Below, one piece after another: positions 1 through 7,877 of a stretch of DNA of 64,000 nucleotides (positions are counted from its first letter, which is position 1; each line of letters opens with the position of its first letter). Below the pieces are notes generated by a model. The model saw only the letters and a program-made list of their open reading frames with translations. It was not told the origin of the DNA and did no database searches. The translations under genes were made by a program, and so were the position numbers. The stretch is from Ensifer aridi. Lineage in GTDB: Bacteria > Pseudomonadota > Alphaproteobacteria > Rhizobiales > Rhizobiaceae. Where the stretch lies: positions 67,489 to 131,488 of the forward strand of contig NZ_LUAV01000033.1 of NCBI RefSeq assembly GCF_002078505.1, written 5' to 3'.

Positions 1-171
1 CATGTCCCTATCGCGCATGCCAGACTGAAATATCGAAAATAGTCTCCGGGCTAACACTTCAGCGGCTTCGCAATCGCGGGGGAGCCCTTTCTCAGCCAGA
101 ATTTCGGTGAAAACCTCGTCCAGCAAGTTGATGCCAGCAGGTAAGATCGCATCCGAATGCTCGTGCAACAT
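1..171 (-). CDS. Small hypothetical protein, partial (runs off left edge)
   Basis: Only the first 57 codons lie in the window. The ATG at 169-171 follows a GGAGG ribosome-binding site. The protein is small and helical with no catalytic motif I recognise. It is a paralog of the 83-residue protein at 27970-28221: both share a LD-x-VF core, then AE-x-LA-x-RL and a Q-[SA]-G-[ML]-RD motif. Their upstream leaders are also conserved (see 187-243), so the two genes were probably duplicated together with their control region. Function unknown. Confidence 0.6.
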   Translation of the reverse strand, partial: MLHEHSDAILPAGINLLDEVFTEILAEKGLPRDCEAAEVLARRLFSIFQSGMRDRDM

Positions 172-186
172 GGAGCCTCCGATTCA

Positions 187-243
187 GGGCGAAAGCGTCT
201 GATCTTTCGGCCACCGGCGCCCGTGTCATGAGCCGATGATCAC
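187..243 (-). promoter_or_regulatory. Conserved leader shared with 28234-28292
   Basis: Read on the minus strand, this block (ATCATCGGCTCAT..CACGGGC..CCG.TGGC.G.AAGATCA...GCTTTCGCCC) recurs at nearly the same distance upstream of the paralogous gene starting at 28221. It lies 16-72 bases before the ATG at 171. It could be a promoter plus operator or a structured 5' leader. No known riboswitch was recognised. Confidence 0.5.
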
Positions 244-364
244 CAAAGTGTACGCCTTTGCGACGCGATAGCGACTCATATGACGCGCGAGAGCTCGCTC
301 GGTACGGTAACTGACATACAGCCAAGCCAACCTTGCCGCCATCACAAATGGTCCTAGTTCATCA

Positions 365-577
365 ATGAACATGGAAACGAAGATGGAAAAGCAAATGGTA
401 GACGATCCGAAGCGCGATTTCGTTCTCAGCGAGGAGTATGAGGTCGCTTACATCATGAGGACGGAGAACGTCACTCGGCAGAGGGCAGTTGAGGCAGTAC
501 GCGAAGCCGGGCCGAGCCGAATGAACATAAGGGATCATCTCAAGCGCAAGTGGAAGTGGTCCAAGAGCGCGGATTGA
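365..577 (+). CDS. DUF3606-like small protein
   Basis: 70 residues. The central stretch LSEEYEVAYIMRTENVTRQR followed by AVEAVREAGPS has the DUF3606 pattern (E-[DE]-YE-x-x-Y...V..E-x-x-x-AV-x-x-[AV]-G-x-S). The family is small, alpha-helical and common in Rhizobiales, with no established function. Several in-frame ATGs occur (365, 371, 380, 386, 395). The one at 395 follows GGAAAAG and would give the usual compact length, so the true start may be 395. It is transcribed towards a decayed copy of yedK on the other strand. Confidence 0.6.
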   Translation: MNMETKMEKQMVDDPKRDFVLSEEYEVAYIMRTENVTRQRAVEAVREAGPSRMNIRDHLKRKWKWSKSAD

Positions 578-610
578 TGGCTATGTGGCTCGAGGAGGAT
601 GATCGGGTAA

Positions 611-676
611 CTGCGCGAAGGAGAAGTTGCGCAGCAGACCCGCAAGTGTGCTCTTGATGTAGATGCGTCCGCACGT
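611..676 (-). pseudogene. 5' remnant of a second yedK (SOS-associated peptidase) gene
   Basis: About 22 codons on the minus strand read CGRIYIKSTLAGLLRNFSFA, almost identical to the N-terminus of the intact YedK at 6133-6846. The start codon is ACG instead of ATG (674-676) and homology ends after the FSFAQ segment. Sequence upstream of the start also resembles that of the intact copy, so a duplicated segment was truncated. The catalytic Cys codon survives but no function is possible. Confidence 0.7.
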
Positions 677-815
677 TGTCCTTCCCTCCACGGCGGCGAG
701 AGTATCGCGGCGACGGTGGCGCCAATGGCGCCTGCCGCAGCTTGGCGGCAGCGGTCCGGCGAGTGTTCCCCACTTGAGGTCCGCAACTGAACAACCGCAA
801 ATCACTGCAGGAAAC

Positions 816-1434
816 CTATACAGCTTTGCGCAGATTTTCAACCTCCGCGTCAGCGGTGAGCGCGTTCAATTCACTGATGATTTTCTGCACACGCTCTTTG
901 ATTTGCGGACTTAGCGAATCTATAGCCCTCTCGGCCTGATCGACCATTGAGACTCGCACCTTCCGGCCCTTCGGCAGGATCTTCCGGAGCTGGCCGCGGA
1001 GGTGGTGGATCTGCTCGTGGCGCTCGTTTTCCTTCCGGCAGTGCTGCTCATAGAGGAAGGCCTGCCGGCGCTCGTGCTCGGCGAAGTACAGGTCCTCGAT
1101 TATGCCATCGGGAAACTCGAGCGGCCCATAGCCGGCGCCGCCGCGCAGAAAGCACACGACGCCTCGATACGGCGCAGCTCCTCGAAGTTCAGCCTCGGCA
1201 GGTTCACGAAGGCATAGCCCACGAGGAACGGGAAACGCTTCTGGATGATCGGGTTGGTCCGGTGGTGCCTCAGCTCTCGGTAAAACGAAGGCATGAAGAT
1301 GTCGAAGCCATCCTTGCGGCAATTCCGCTCGATGATCGACTCCATCCGTCGGCTTTCCGGCAGGCGATCGTCGGCAGCCGCCATGCGCTGATAGCCGGCG
1401 CAACCCTGATCGCATACCAACGTGATCTCTTCAT
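816..1434 (-). pseudogene. NusG-like (NGN domain) transcription factor, frameshifted twice
   Basis: A reconstructed product of about 206 residues begins MKRSRWYAIRVAPG and has the NusG N-terminal pattern (WY-x-IR-x-x-PG ... FDIFMPSFYRELRHHRT ... KRFPFLVGYAFVN ... GVVCFLRG), followed by a basic linker, a KGRKVRV segment and a helical tail. Reading frame breaks at about 1399 and 1161; both are repaired by restoring one G to a GG run (CCGGGCTAT and GAGGGCGTC). The ATG overlaps the stop of the upstream gcrA-like gene (ATGA). NusG paralogs act on elongating RNA polymerase; phage and plasmid copies often antiterminate. As sequenced it cannot make the full protein, unless the indels are assembly errors. 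Confidence 0.7.
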
Positions 1435-1875
1435 ACTCGTCCCCTCTTCGTAATGCGGTGGCTTGCTAATGCGCTGGATTGATGGTGCTGGCAGTATTTC
1501 CCGGTGGCCTCAGCTGCGCAGAAAAGGTATGGGCTGCCGTTGTTGACCGGCCACTTGCATTCGCCGGGGAGCAGATTCTCCAGGCGCTTGGCAAAGGGTA
1601 GCCGCTTCACATCATAATCCGACGGGGTGACGGGTTCTCTCTCGTGCGGATGGAACGGCCTACGCGCTTCGTCCTTCCTCGGAGCCGGTGTGTCCTTTTT
1701 AGGCTGGCTTCTCCTAAACTGCTGTTTCTCCGGGAAAAACGCGCGATTTCGAAATGCGATCCCGACGATGACGTTGCGGGACGCCGAAGCGCTTTGCGAC
1801 CTGCGAAGCGGAGAGGTCATCCCTCCAGAGCTTCGATCCTGCCTCTATGTCGACGGTTCGGTGCTGGATGGTCAT
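1431..1875 (-). pseudogene. GcrA-like cell-cycle regulator, frameshifted
   Basis: The two frames together give about 148 residues. The N-terminal part has the GcrA helix-turn-helix pattern (LWRDDLSASQVAKRFGV then SRNVIVGIAFR) and the C-terminal part has the typical CKWPVNNGSPYLFC...YCQHH zinc-like tail. The frame breaks near 1778; adding back a TC dinucleotide (GTCTCCCGC) restores GVSRNVIVG. GcrA is an alphaproteobacterial sigma70 cofactor linked to CcrM-methylated promoters; phage-borne copies are common. The ATG at 1873-1875 overlaps the stop of the VUT gene (ATGA), so the genes were translationally coupled. Confidence 0.72.
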
Positions 1876-2396
1876 GCCGCGGACCTCATCCGACCGATTG
1901 CGAGCACGACAGCGGCGATGAGTGTCATCCAAAGCTTGCCGACGATCTGCCCAGCGATGAAGTCGAGCGATCCGAAAGCCACCCAGAGGAAAACAGCGCT
2001 ATCGACTGCGGCTCCAACAATGCCGCTTAAGAGGACTGCCAACCAAAGCCGCTTAGCCCTCAGAGGAGCATACACGGCGAGGTCTGCCAGCTCGGCGATG
2101 ACGAACGCAAGGACCGAGGCGAGCACCAGGGCTGGCGGAGCGAAGAGCCAAGACACGAGCCCACCGATGCCGATTGCGGCCAATGCGGCTTTGGCGCCTC
2201 CCGCCTCGTGCACCCAGTCACGCAGCACGAGGGCGAGACCGACCAGGAGAACGCCTGACGGCGCGTCGAGGCCAAAGCCAACCGGGATGAGACAAGGTCC
2301 CTGCGGGATGCATTCTCCGACATTGCCGATCATCCAGTTTGCGGCCGGAATGGTGGCTGCGAATGCGGCAATGAGCAGGATCGTCTTAAGCTGCAT
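1872..2396 (-). CDS. VUT/YhhQ family queuosine-precursor transporter
   Basis: 174 residues, mostly hydrophobic, with about five to six membrane segments. It shows the family arrangement GLALVLRDWVHE near residue 60, APPALVLASVLAFVIAELAD with the conserved E/D pair near 110, and a SGIVGAAVDSAVF helix. YhhQ proteins import preQ0/preQ1 for queuosine; phages carry them to feed 7-deazaguanine DNA modification. The start ATG (2394-2396) lies inside the end of the DpdA-like gene, an 11-base overlap, and the stop overlaps the gcrA-like start. This coupling to a TGT/DpdA-like gene supports a role in base modification. The frame is intact. Confidence 0.82.
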   Translation of the reverse strand: MQLKTILLIAAFAATIPAANWMIGNVGECIPQGPCLIPVGFGLDAPSGVLLVGLALVLRDWVHEAGGAKAALAAIGIGGLVSWLFAPPALVLASVLAFVIAELADLAVYAPLRAKRLWLAVLLSGIVGAAVDSAVFLWVAFGSLDFIAGQIVGKLWMTLIAAVVLAIGRMRSAA

Positions 2397-3068
2397 CGAA
2401 CATGTTCCTCTGTTCTGGGCGTACAGCCCATCTGATCGGGCATTGAATCACATCAATGCGCCGGGCCATGCGCTCGGGGCATGTGTTGCCGTCCTTGAAG
2501 TTGCGGGCGACATTGACACCGTCGGCCGAGGCAAACGGCCATCGGTCGCCGGAGAGAGCGAGTCCGCGCAACATGTGGATCCACGGAAGCGGGCCACGTT
2601 TGGCGAGTTCGTTGAAGACCTCGTCGGCGCGGCGCTCCCAAGCAGGGGACCCGACCTGCCAGTGAACGCCAGAGCTCCCGAAGCACACGCGCGGCCATTC
2701 GTCGATCAGTTCAAGCAGGTAGTCGATCGGAAGGCCATGTGCCACACCGGTGCGCCTAAGTGTTTCGGGAATGGCCACTGCGCCACCAGCTCGCGCTGCC
2801 GCTCGAGCGGGCCGTCGATAACGTCCGGAACGACCGCCCAATGTGGGTGGCCAAGGCGAGCCTCTAGCCACGCATAGAGCTTGATATCGTCAACCGATTT
2901 GCCCTGTGTAAAGGCAGTGTATCTGCCGTTGTTCCACATGACCGACTGACCGTGCATGAGGCACCAGTCGGCGTCCCTCGCGTCGGCGAACGAGACGCAG
3001 AAGTTCTTGCCGGCCATTTTCATCAGCTCGGTACGCGGGGTCAGCGGTGTGCCGTGGTAGTGGATCAC
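2386..3068 (-). pseudogene. DpdA/TGT-like base-exchange enzyme, one frameshift
   Basis: A GTG start (3066-3068) overlaps the previous stop (GTGA). The reconstructed product of 227 residues has TIM-barrel TGT-superfamily features: MIHYHGTPLTP start, a PDVIDG segment near residue 80, APVWHMGLP near 110, CFGSSGVHW near 130, and HMLRGLAL then FASADGVNVARN near 180-200 as a candidate final catalytic Asp. The frame breaks near 2748 and is repaired by one G (ATGGGCCTT). DpdA enzymes swap guanine for preQ0-type bases in DNA; TGTs do so in tRNA. Coupling to the VUT transporter favours a phage DNA-modification pair. The family call is from motif pattern only. Confidence 0.5.
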
Positions 3069-3611
3069 GCCGCGCGCTCCTCTTGGGCCGGCTCGGCTGC
3101 TTCAATCTCGGACTGCACCTTGCGCCGATAGGCCATCTGCTCGGCGGTAACTTCGCTGGCATCGGGAAGCGCCAGCATGCGGGCGAGCTCGTCGGCGCGC
3201 TCAGGCGAGATGGGCTCGGGCTGGACGTTCAGCCTGGTGTGGATCCTTCTTCGGTTGACGCGGACGGCGATCGGCGACCACGCCTCATCAATCGCCCAGA
3301 GATGGACAGACCGAGGCGGCAGTTCCCTAGATCGGGCGAGACCAGATGGTCGACGCCCTGGGCGACGAGGAAGAACCCTTGGGCCGCCAATTCGTTGGCG
3401 CGCTCGCGCTGCTCAACCCGAAGGTCCATGAGGCCGTCAGCGCTTGGCAGCGTCCTGCTGACGCTGTCTTCGATCGCCCGCAGTGTTTCCTGCTTGCGAA
3501 TCCGGTCCTCGCGGATGATGCGGCATTCGGCGTTCGCCATGGCCGCCATTCCCGCCGGCAGGGGGATGAAAGCCAGGTTGATGGCTTAACCGCCACAGAG
3601 ATCACAGACAT
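3065..3611 (-). pseudogene. Unrecognised prophage-type protein, frameshifted twice
   Basis: The ATG at 3609-3611 overlaps the HNH stop and the TGA overlaps the DpdA-like GTG, so this gene belongs to the same coupled string. It reads as about 182 residues if one C is restored in the run at 3561-3565 and one G in the GGG run near 3332. The product has no recognised motif: a charged helical middle (ECRIIREDRIRKQETLRAIE), a WAIDEAWSPIAVRVNRRR segment, and an acidic tail rich in Glu and Ala. Its place between HNH and DpdA-like genes suggests a phage DNA-metabolism accessory role, which is inference only. Confidence 0.45.
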
Positions 3612-3796
3612 GCTTTTGCCCTCCATTCGTCGGGCGTCAGCGCTGCCTTCTCGAGGTTGCACGAACTGCAGGAAACGGTCAGATTCGACAGGTGGTTCGT
3701 ACCGCCCCTGGAGAGCGGAATGATGTGGTCAATGTGGACTGGGTCCGCGATATTGCCGCAGTAGGCGCACGAACATCCATCACGGTCTATGACCAT
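3602..3796 (-). CDS. Small HNH endonuclease-fold protein
   Basis: 64 residues. A complete beta-beta-alpha metal HNH motif is visible: CAYCG, then HIDHIIPLSRGGTNHLSNL, then SCSSCNLEK. The two CxxC pairs bind structural zinc and DHI..N..C forms the nuclease centre. It starts at an ATG (3794-3796) 5 bases after the preceding small gene and overlaps the next gene by about 10 bases. Such minimal HNH proteins in prophages act as nicking or packaging nucleases or in replication modules; the exact target is unknown. It lacks any extra DNA-binding domain. Confidence 0.75.
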   Translation of the reverse strand: MVIDRDGCSCAYCGNIADPVHIDHIIPLSRGGTNHLSNLTVSCSSCNLEKAALTPDEWRAKACL

Positions 3797-3801
3797 GAAC
3801 C

Positions 3802-3984
3802 TTATTCATGCCAATTATTCGGGAGCTTCCGCTTCCGTTCACGATCCCACTCGCGCCGCTTCTCCGCAGCAAGGTCGACGGCCGGCGCTATTTCGCGCTC
3901 CATCCCCGCGACGGCGGCGACAATGGCGTCGGGGTCCGTGCCGGCGGCAAGCATGTGCTTCAGGGCGGTGGCGATCACACTCAT
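3802..3984 (-). CDS. Small prophage-type hypothetical protein
   Basis: 60 residues, beginning MSVIATALKHMLAAG and ending in a strongly charged helix (AAEKRREWDRERKRK). It sits 5 bases upstream of the HNH gene on the same strand and probably shares its transcript. The N-terminal helix plus basic tail resembles short proteins found next to replication or HNH genes in rhizobial prophages. No enzymatic motif is seen. Confidence 0.5.
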   Translation of the reverse strand: MSVIATALKHMLAAGTDPDAIVAAVAGMEREIAPAVDLAAEKRREWDRERKRKLPNNWHE

Positions 3985-4076
3985 ATCGCAATCGGCCCTT
4001 TCGACCGGGGTACAGCGCAGCAGGAACCAACGCAGGCATATGCGGTTAGGGCCATATCGAAAGCAGAGAAGGACCC

Positions 4077-4323
4077 ATGCCGGACCTCTGGGAAGATTGC
4101 GTAATCATCCAATTGCCCGGTGCGAACGGCGTCGAAATCGTATGGACGCCAGCGCACGCCGCACGATTGCTCAGTGAACAATGACCCGTCGAAAACGGTG
4201 TCGGCTTACACAAAGGCTCTTAATGTCTGCACCGACGCAATGATGGGCACCTTTCCGCGGGAGCAGGCTCGCGATGCCTTCGTCGCTGCAGTCAACGAGG
4301 CTAAAATCAAGAAGCTGCGCTGA
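4077..4323 (+). pseudogene. DUF982 protein, inactivated copy
   Basis: Starts ATGCCGGACCTC after GAGAAGGA. The frame follows the intact DUF982 protein at 5282-5527 (DECVIIDLPD..GVQIVWHPGYAARLLS versus DCVIIQLPG..GVEIVWTPAHAARLLS) but has TGA where the family has a Trp codon (4182-4184), and a frameshift about 20 bases later, after which the conserved C-terminal half (ARDAFVAAVNEAKI) is in another frame. DUF982 proteins are about 80-100 residue Rhizobiales proteins of unknown function. This copy carries a true nonsense change, not just an indel. Confidence 0.7.
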
Positions 4324-4325
4324 GG

Positions 4326-4680
4326 TCATGCCGCCAACCCCGCTTCGCATTCCTGGATGATGACGACGCACTCGGCCGGCAGGTCGCTGTCTCAGCACAT
4401 GGTCAAGCGCTCATACAGATTGTCGTTCTTGATGACGCCGTAGTGCTGAAGGCAGTCGAGGATCGCCTTGCTACGGTTGTCGAGGTCCTGGCGCATGTTC
4501 TGGCGACGCAGGCGCGACGTGCAGAGCGAACGGCTTATCGATTGGCGCATGGGGCGCCTTGATGAAATAGCCGGCGTCGTTCCGCCATTTCTGGTACGTG
4601 GACGACAGACGACGGGTTTTGCCCCAGCCGTTATAGAGGTCCCAGCCGCTCGGAGGATACGGCAGGTGGAGCTTGATCAT
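4326..4680 (-). pseudogene. RusA-type Holliday junction resolvase, broken
   Basis: The first frame reads MIKLHLPYPPSGWDLYNGWG with the RusA N-terminal pattern; after a shift near 4518 a second frame gives MRQDLDNRSKAILDCLQHYG and VIKNDN, the RusA D-x-DN..K...D.L...GVI..D metal-binding signature. A TGA replaces a sense codon after ERLTMC, and the original C-terminus (IIQECEAGLAA) runs to 4326. RusA enzymes resolve branched recombination intermediates in lambdoid-type phages. This copy has at least one indel and one nonsense change and should be inactive. Confidence 0.7.
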
Positions 4681-4816
4681 GATGCCCCCCGGTGAGGAGC
4701 GGCAAAGATCGAGCGCGCAACCCCTTGAATCCGCAAATCAAAGGCAACAAATCAACAACCGGCGCTGGCCCACAGCGCCTTCCTTGTTGAGCACCACCGT
4801 ATTCAGTGAGGCTGAA

Positions 4817-5119
4817 ATGAATTCGATGATGTTTACTCGACCCCTCTACCTGAAGGAGAAAAAGGACCTGATCAGAGAGATCACGAATCTGTACGATGCT
4901 ATCGACTTTCTTGAGGAGTGGCCGGAGCGCGATCGAGACATAGTGCACGACGCCACCCTGAAGACTTGCTACATGGCGCATGACGGCCATAAGCCCATTC
5001 AGGTAGCGCGGGATGCGATCCGATCCTTCGGAAAGAAGAAGGGCATCCTTGTCAAAGCACCTGCAGTTCTTCCCTGGATGATCAACAACAGCTCCGGCAG
5101 CGGACGCGTCTCTGCGTAA
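4817..5119 (+). CDS. DUF982 domain protein
   Basis: 100 residues. It carries the DUF982 layout: an N-terminal strand (RPLYLKEKKD), ITNLYDAIDFLEEWPERDRD near residues 25-45, then a central helix with C, and a C-terminal VARDAIRSFGKKKGILV. Read opposite to the surrounding prophage-like genes, in the gap between rusA and the methylase remnant. The longer C-terminal tail (VLPWMINNSSG) is unusual for the family. No regulator site was found. Function unknown. Confidence 0.65.
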   Translation: MNSMMFTRPLYLKEKKDLIREITNLYDAIDFLEEWPERDRDIVHDATLKTCYMAHDGHKPIQVARDAIRSFGKKKGILVKAPAVLPWMINNSSGSGRVSA

Positions 5120-5281
5120 GTCATCATTCGAGGTGGGGAGGCTGTTTTCGCAGCCTCTCTGTCCCAGGCCTGGTGTCGAGTATGGAAGGTGGGACGTAAT
5201 CATGCCGGCACCCCTCACCTCGCGCTTGGAACAATCGCGCCACTCCCGCGTTCCCGCGGATTCACCCGAAGGAATTTTGTA

Positions 5282-5527
5282 ATGGGTACCGCGTGGGACG
5301 AGTGCGTCATCATTGATCTGCCTGATCTCGACGGCGTACAGATCGTCTGGCACCCCGGCTACGCTGCGCGCTTGCTCAGCGACAGTTGGCCGGTGGATCA
5401 TGGACGTGCTTACGGTGCTGCAATCAATGCGTGCGCGGACGCCTTGGTCGGCACATGTAAGGGCGAGGATGCGAGGGCCGCGTTTATTGCGGCGATCAAC
5501 GAGGCGAAGATCGAGATGTTGGCTTGA
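5282..5527 (+). CDS. DUF982 domain protein
   Basis: 81 residues, start ATG at 5282 preceded by GAAGGA at 7 bases. Typical DUF982: SWPVDHGRAYGAAINACADA near residues 37-56 and ARAAFIAAINEAKIE near the end. It is the intact relative of the pseudogene at 4077-4323, and both end directly against a convergent minus-strand gene whose last codons read GCGGCATGA on that strand, so the two regions may derive from a duplicated segment. Function unknown; these families are plentiful in Sinorhizobium accessory DNA. Confidence 0.68.
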   Translation: MGTAWDECVIIDLPDLDGVQIVWHPGYAARLLSDSWPVDHGRAYGAAINACADALVGTCKGEDARAAFIAAINEAKIEMLA

Positions 5528-5529
5528 AA

Positions 5530-6137
5530 TCATGCCGCCACCTCGGGATTGAACTTGGTGACCTCGTTGCCGAAGGCGTGCCCGCCTGGCCGCTGCTCTC
5601 GAGCGAACACATCGGCGCGCCGCGCGTGCGGCATGACGCGGTCGCAGAGGTCGTAGAATTCGTCAGGCTTGCGGCTGTGCTCGCGCGCGATTCCGTCGAA
5701 GATGGTCGGTGGAGCGAACGCCTGCTTCGGGTTCCCCAGCGTTGCCACGATGACGATTTCACCGGTGGTGCGGACGCGCTACCCAGGGCCCATGCGAACT
5801 TTGCCGCTCCGCGTCGTCTTGCGCCACACGAGATAGGACTTGTACTGAAAGCCCCATCTCCGGGCGGCTTCAAGGGCACGGTCGAGGCGTGGTGCTGTAG
5901 ACCATGCCAGCAACAGTGAGTCCATGGAGGCGAGCTGACCAACCGGCAGATGGCGAGTCATGTCTCGCCGAGACAGAGCCACAGAGAGCCTCGAAAATGC
6001 GAGTGCCCGCACAGTGGGGGGCTGAAGCGGGCACTCCTGACAGGTTGGGGGACCTGAATGCCGAATTGCTCGGCATCAAGTTAACTTGCGCCGCGCGTTT
6101 TTGGTTCCGCGCGACCGTCCGTTTGGCGATGCTCATG
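5530..6137 (-). pseudogene. MT-A70 type adenine methyltransferase, decayed
   Basis: The C-terminal two thirds is clear: LPVGQLASMDSLLLAWSTAP, ALEAARRWGFQYKSYLVWRK, then after an in-frame TAG (5769-5771) VRTTGEIVIVATLGNPKQAF, HSRKPDEFYDLCDRVMPHAR and a GHAFGNEV end. These match the MT-A70 (phage N6-adenine methylase) core. The DPPW catalytic block expected at the N-terminus is missing: an ATG at 6135-6137 overlaps the yedK stop, but the following sequence is replaced by a two-hairpin repeat (6001-6078). The gene therefore lost its 5' part and has a nonsense codon. Confidence 0.72.
6001..6078. repeat. Two-palindrome intergenic-type repeat, copy 1
   Basis: The first palindrome is GAGTGCCCGC (6001-6010) pairing perfectly with GCGGGCACTC (6027-6036). 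The second is ATGCCGA (6058-6064) with TCGGCAT (6070-6076). The whole unit, including CTGACAGG..GGGG.ACCTGAATGC between them, recurs at 47613-47680. Two palindromes joined by a conserved spacer resembles the RIME mosaic elements of rhizobia. It sits where the methylase N-terminus should be. Confidence 0.55.
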
Positions 6138-6846
6138 CAACAGGTCCGGTCGGATCGAGGATGTCAGCGGTGTCGTTCTTCGGCGAGCCGACCTTGCGGT
6201 CGATTGGCCACATGGTCATCAGCTCGGCTGGGAACGGCTTCATCAGAGTGTATGGGTCCGGCTCGGGCGAAAGCCAGCGCTCATAGTCCGCCCGGTGCAG
6301 GATGACCGGCATGCGGTCATGGATCGTCGCCATCATCTCGTTCGGCGGACAGGTGATGACGCAGAAGGTGCGGATGTCCTCGCCGGTTTCCGGATTTCGC
6401 CAGCTTTCCCAGACGCCGGCGAGCGCGAACGGCTCGCCGGACTTCATGGCGATTGCGTAGGGTTGCTTGTCCTTGCCTGTGCCGAAAATGTCCTTCCACT
6501 CGAAAAAGCCGTCGATCGGCACCAGGCAACGCCTGTTGGCGTAGGCTTTCTTGAACATGCCGTTGCTGGCGATGCCCTCGCATCGGGCGTTGACCGGAGG
6601 CGGTCGGCCGAGCTTCTGCTCCTTGATCCAGCCTGGGATCAAGCCCCATCGGGCACTGACGAAGGTGGGGCCGAAGACATCCGGATCACGGACCACGTCG
6701 CGGATGATTATCGGATAGTAGAGCGACGGCGCGCCGTTATAGCGCGGGAACTGGTTCGCCAGCCCCTCGGCGCGCTCGCGCTGCGCGAAAGAGAAGTTGC
6801 GCAGCAGATCCGCAAGCGTGGTCTTGATGTAGATGCGTCCGCACAT
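6133..6846 (-). CDS. yedK: YedK/HMCES-type SOS response-associated peptidase
   Basis: 237 residues, full family length. After removal of Met1, Cys2 is the catalytic residue that forms a thiazolidine crosslink with abasic sites in single-stranded DNA. Other expected residues are visible: NARCEG (Asn) near 95, GFFEW (Glu) near 122 and HDRMPVIL (His) near 188. The SRAP fold protects abasic sites and prevents strand breaks. In this window it lies in the LexA-box-headed minus-strand gene string, matching its SOS association. A truncated second copy is at 611-676. The frame is intact, unlike most neighbours. Confidence 0.93.
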   Translation of the reverse strand: MCGRIYIKTTLADLLRNFSFAQRERAEGLANQFPRYNGAPSLYYPIIIRDVVRDPDVFGPTFVSARWGLIPGWIKEQKLGRPPPVNARCEGIASNGMFKKAYANRRCLVPIDGFFEWKDIFGTGKDKQPYAIAMKSGEPFALAGVWESWRNPETGEDIRTFCVITCPPNEMMATIHDRMPVILHRADYERWLSPEPDPYTLMKPFPAELMTMWPIDRKVGSPKNDTADILDPTGPVA

Positions 6847-6904
6847 CGGCTTTCCTCTCCAGGCGGCAAGGGGATAGTGGCTGCCCGCGGCGTAAACTCG
6901 CAGA

Positions 6905-7407
6905 TCAGCGTGTAACCTTTCCGACCTTGATTACGTTGCCATCCTTGTTCCTGCACTTCGAGCAGCGCAACTTCCGGGCCAGAGGCAGGATTGGTTGCTT
7001 CACCCCGAATTTCTTCATTAAGGCGCGCCGATCCAATCTGCTTTCGCGGCCGCAGGCGCGGCACTCGCAAAAGAGCTCGTACCATTCCGGCAGATTTGCG
7101 AAGGTGATTTCTTCTGGAGAGCCGGCCGGCGCCGTCGCACCGTCGGCCGGCTGGCTCGAGAGGGCAATCCCTCCTTCGCGAGCATGGTGTTTCCGTAACT
7201 CAACTTGCAGCGGTCATAGAACTTGTTCGTCGTTCTCTTACAGCCGTTCGCCAAGGCAAGTTCCGTGAGCAACCCTGGCATGCTTCGCTCACCGATCCGC
7301 TCCAGCATCGCCTTTGCATCGTAAATTCTGCTGACGCCGCATTCGCATTCAATCCGGATCTTCTCACCGGCGAATTCAGAGAGCCACCAGGATCCCGATC
7401 TAGGCAT
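6905..7407 (-). pseudogene. Two-module zinc-ribbon-like protein, one frameshift
   Basis: The ATG (7405-7407) overlaps the stop of the preceding gene. The first module (MPRSGSWWLSEFAGEKIRIE, then CECG, NGC, YDRCKLSYG) has paired cysteines. The second (LPEWYELFCECRACGRESRL ... KLRCSKCRNKDG) has CxxC pairs and sits in another frame. Restoring one G in the GGAGGG run near 7158 joins them into about 167 residues. The alternative is two overlapping genes, the second without a start codon. The role is unknown; cysteine pairs suggest zinc binding. Confidence 0.5.
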
Positions 7408-7573
7408 GTCGTGGCTTCCATTCCGGGCGGTGCTCGAAGCAGAACCAGGTCGGCTCGGACTTGCCGACGGCAAAGCCGAAGCCGCCCCATTTCTCACAGC
7501 CGGGATGTTCGCAATAGTGCTCGTACAGTGCGGTGTCGTTGCGCCGATCGGCGCCACCTTCGTCGCTCATCAT
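7400..7573 (-). CDS. Small Cys-containing prophage-type protein
   Basis: 57 residues starting MMSDEGG (ATG 7571-7573; a second ATG follows directly). The core HYCEHPGCEKWGGFGFAVGK then WFCFEHRPEWKPR is strongly patterned, with three Cys and two His that could bind a metal. A paralog with the same core lies at 14553-14715, where it is broken. The start overlaps the stop of the gene at 7570-7800 and the end overlaps the zinc-ribbon gene, so it is the second cistron of the LexA-box operon. Function unknown. Confidence 0.65.
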   Translation of the reverse strand: MMSDEGGADRRNDTALYEHYCEHPGCEKWGGFGFAVGKSEPTWFCFEHRPEWKPRHA

Positions 7574-7800
7574 GAGCTCCTTGCCGTCTCTCTGTCGTGT
7601 GCCGGTTTCCAGCCACGGGTGAAACCCAGACTCATCGCTATTTCGGCGAGCGCGAGTTGTTCGCGGAGGTACTTGCAGTCGGCAAGGAGAGTGCGGATCG
7701 TCGCTTCGGCATCGCCGCCATGCCAAGCCAGTGCTGCGGCGACATCACCCAACCAGTCGTCGTACTTCTCGACGTCGGATCGATCCTCTACGGCAGGCAT
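7570..7800 (-). CDS. First gene of LexA-box operon, hypothetical
   Basis: 76 residues, ATG at 7798-7800 after GGGGGAGGAAAAGCT, a strong ribosome-binding site. The protein is acidic to neutral and helical (VEKYDDWLGDVAAALAWHGG, then TIRTLLADCKYLREQLALAE). No domain recognised; similar short proteins open rhizobial prophage operons. It is the gene closest to the GTTC-N7-GTTC box at 7878-7892, about 80 bases upstream, and its TGA overlaps the next ATG. Confidence 0.6.
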   Translation of the reverse strand: MPAVEDRSDVEKYDDWLGDVAAALAWHGGDAEATIRTLLADCKYLREQLALAEIAMSLGFTRGWKPAHDRETARSS

Positions 7801-7877
7801 AGCTTTTCCTCCCCCGCAGACACGAGGTTGTGGCTGTTTAGGAAATTGTCAGATGGCGGCGCGAGCGCCGACGGAAT

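Noticed and set aside
6001..6078. Hairpins considered as a CRISPR repeat or riboswitch
   Set aside because: Only two distant copies, no spacers, and no match to any riboswitch core I know.
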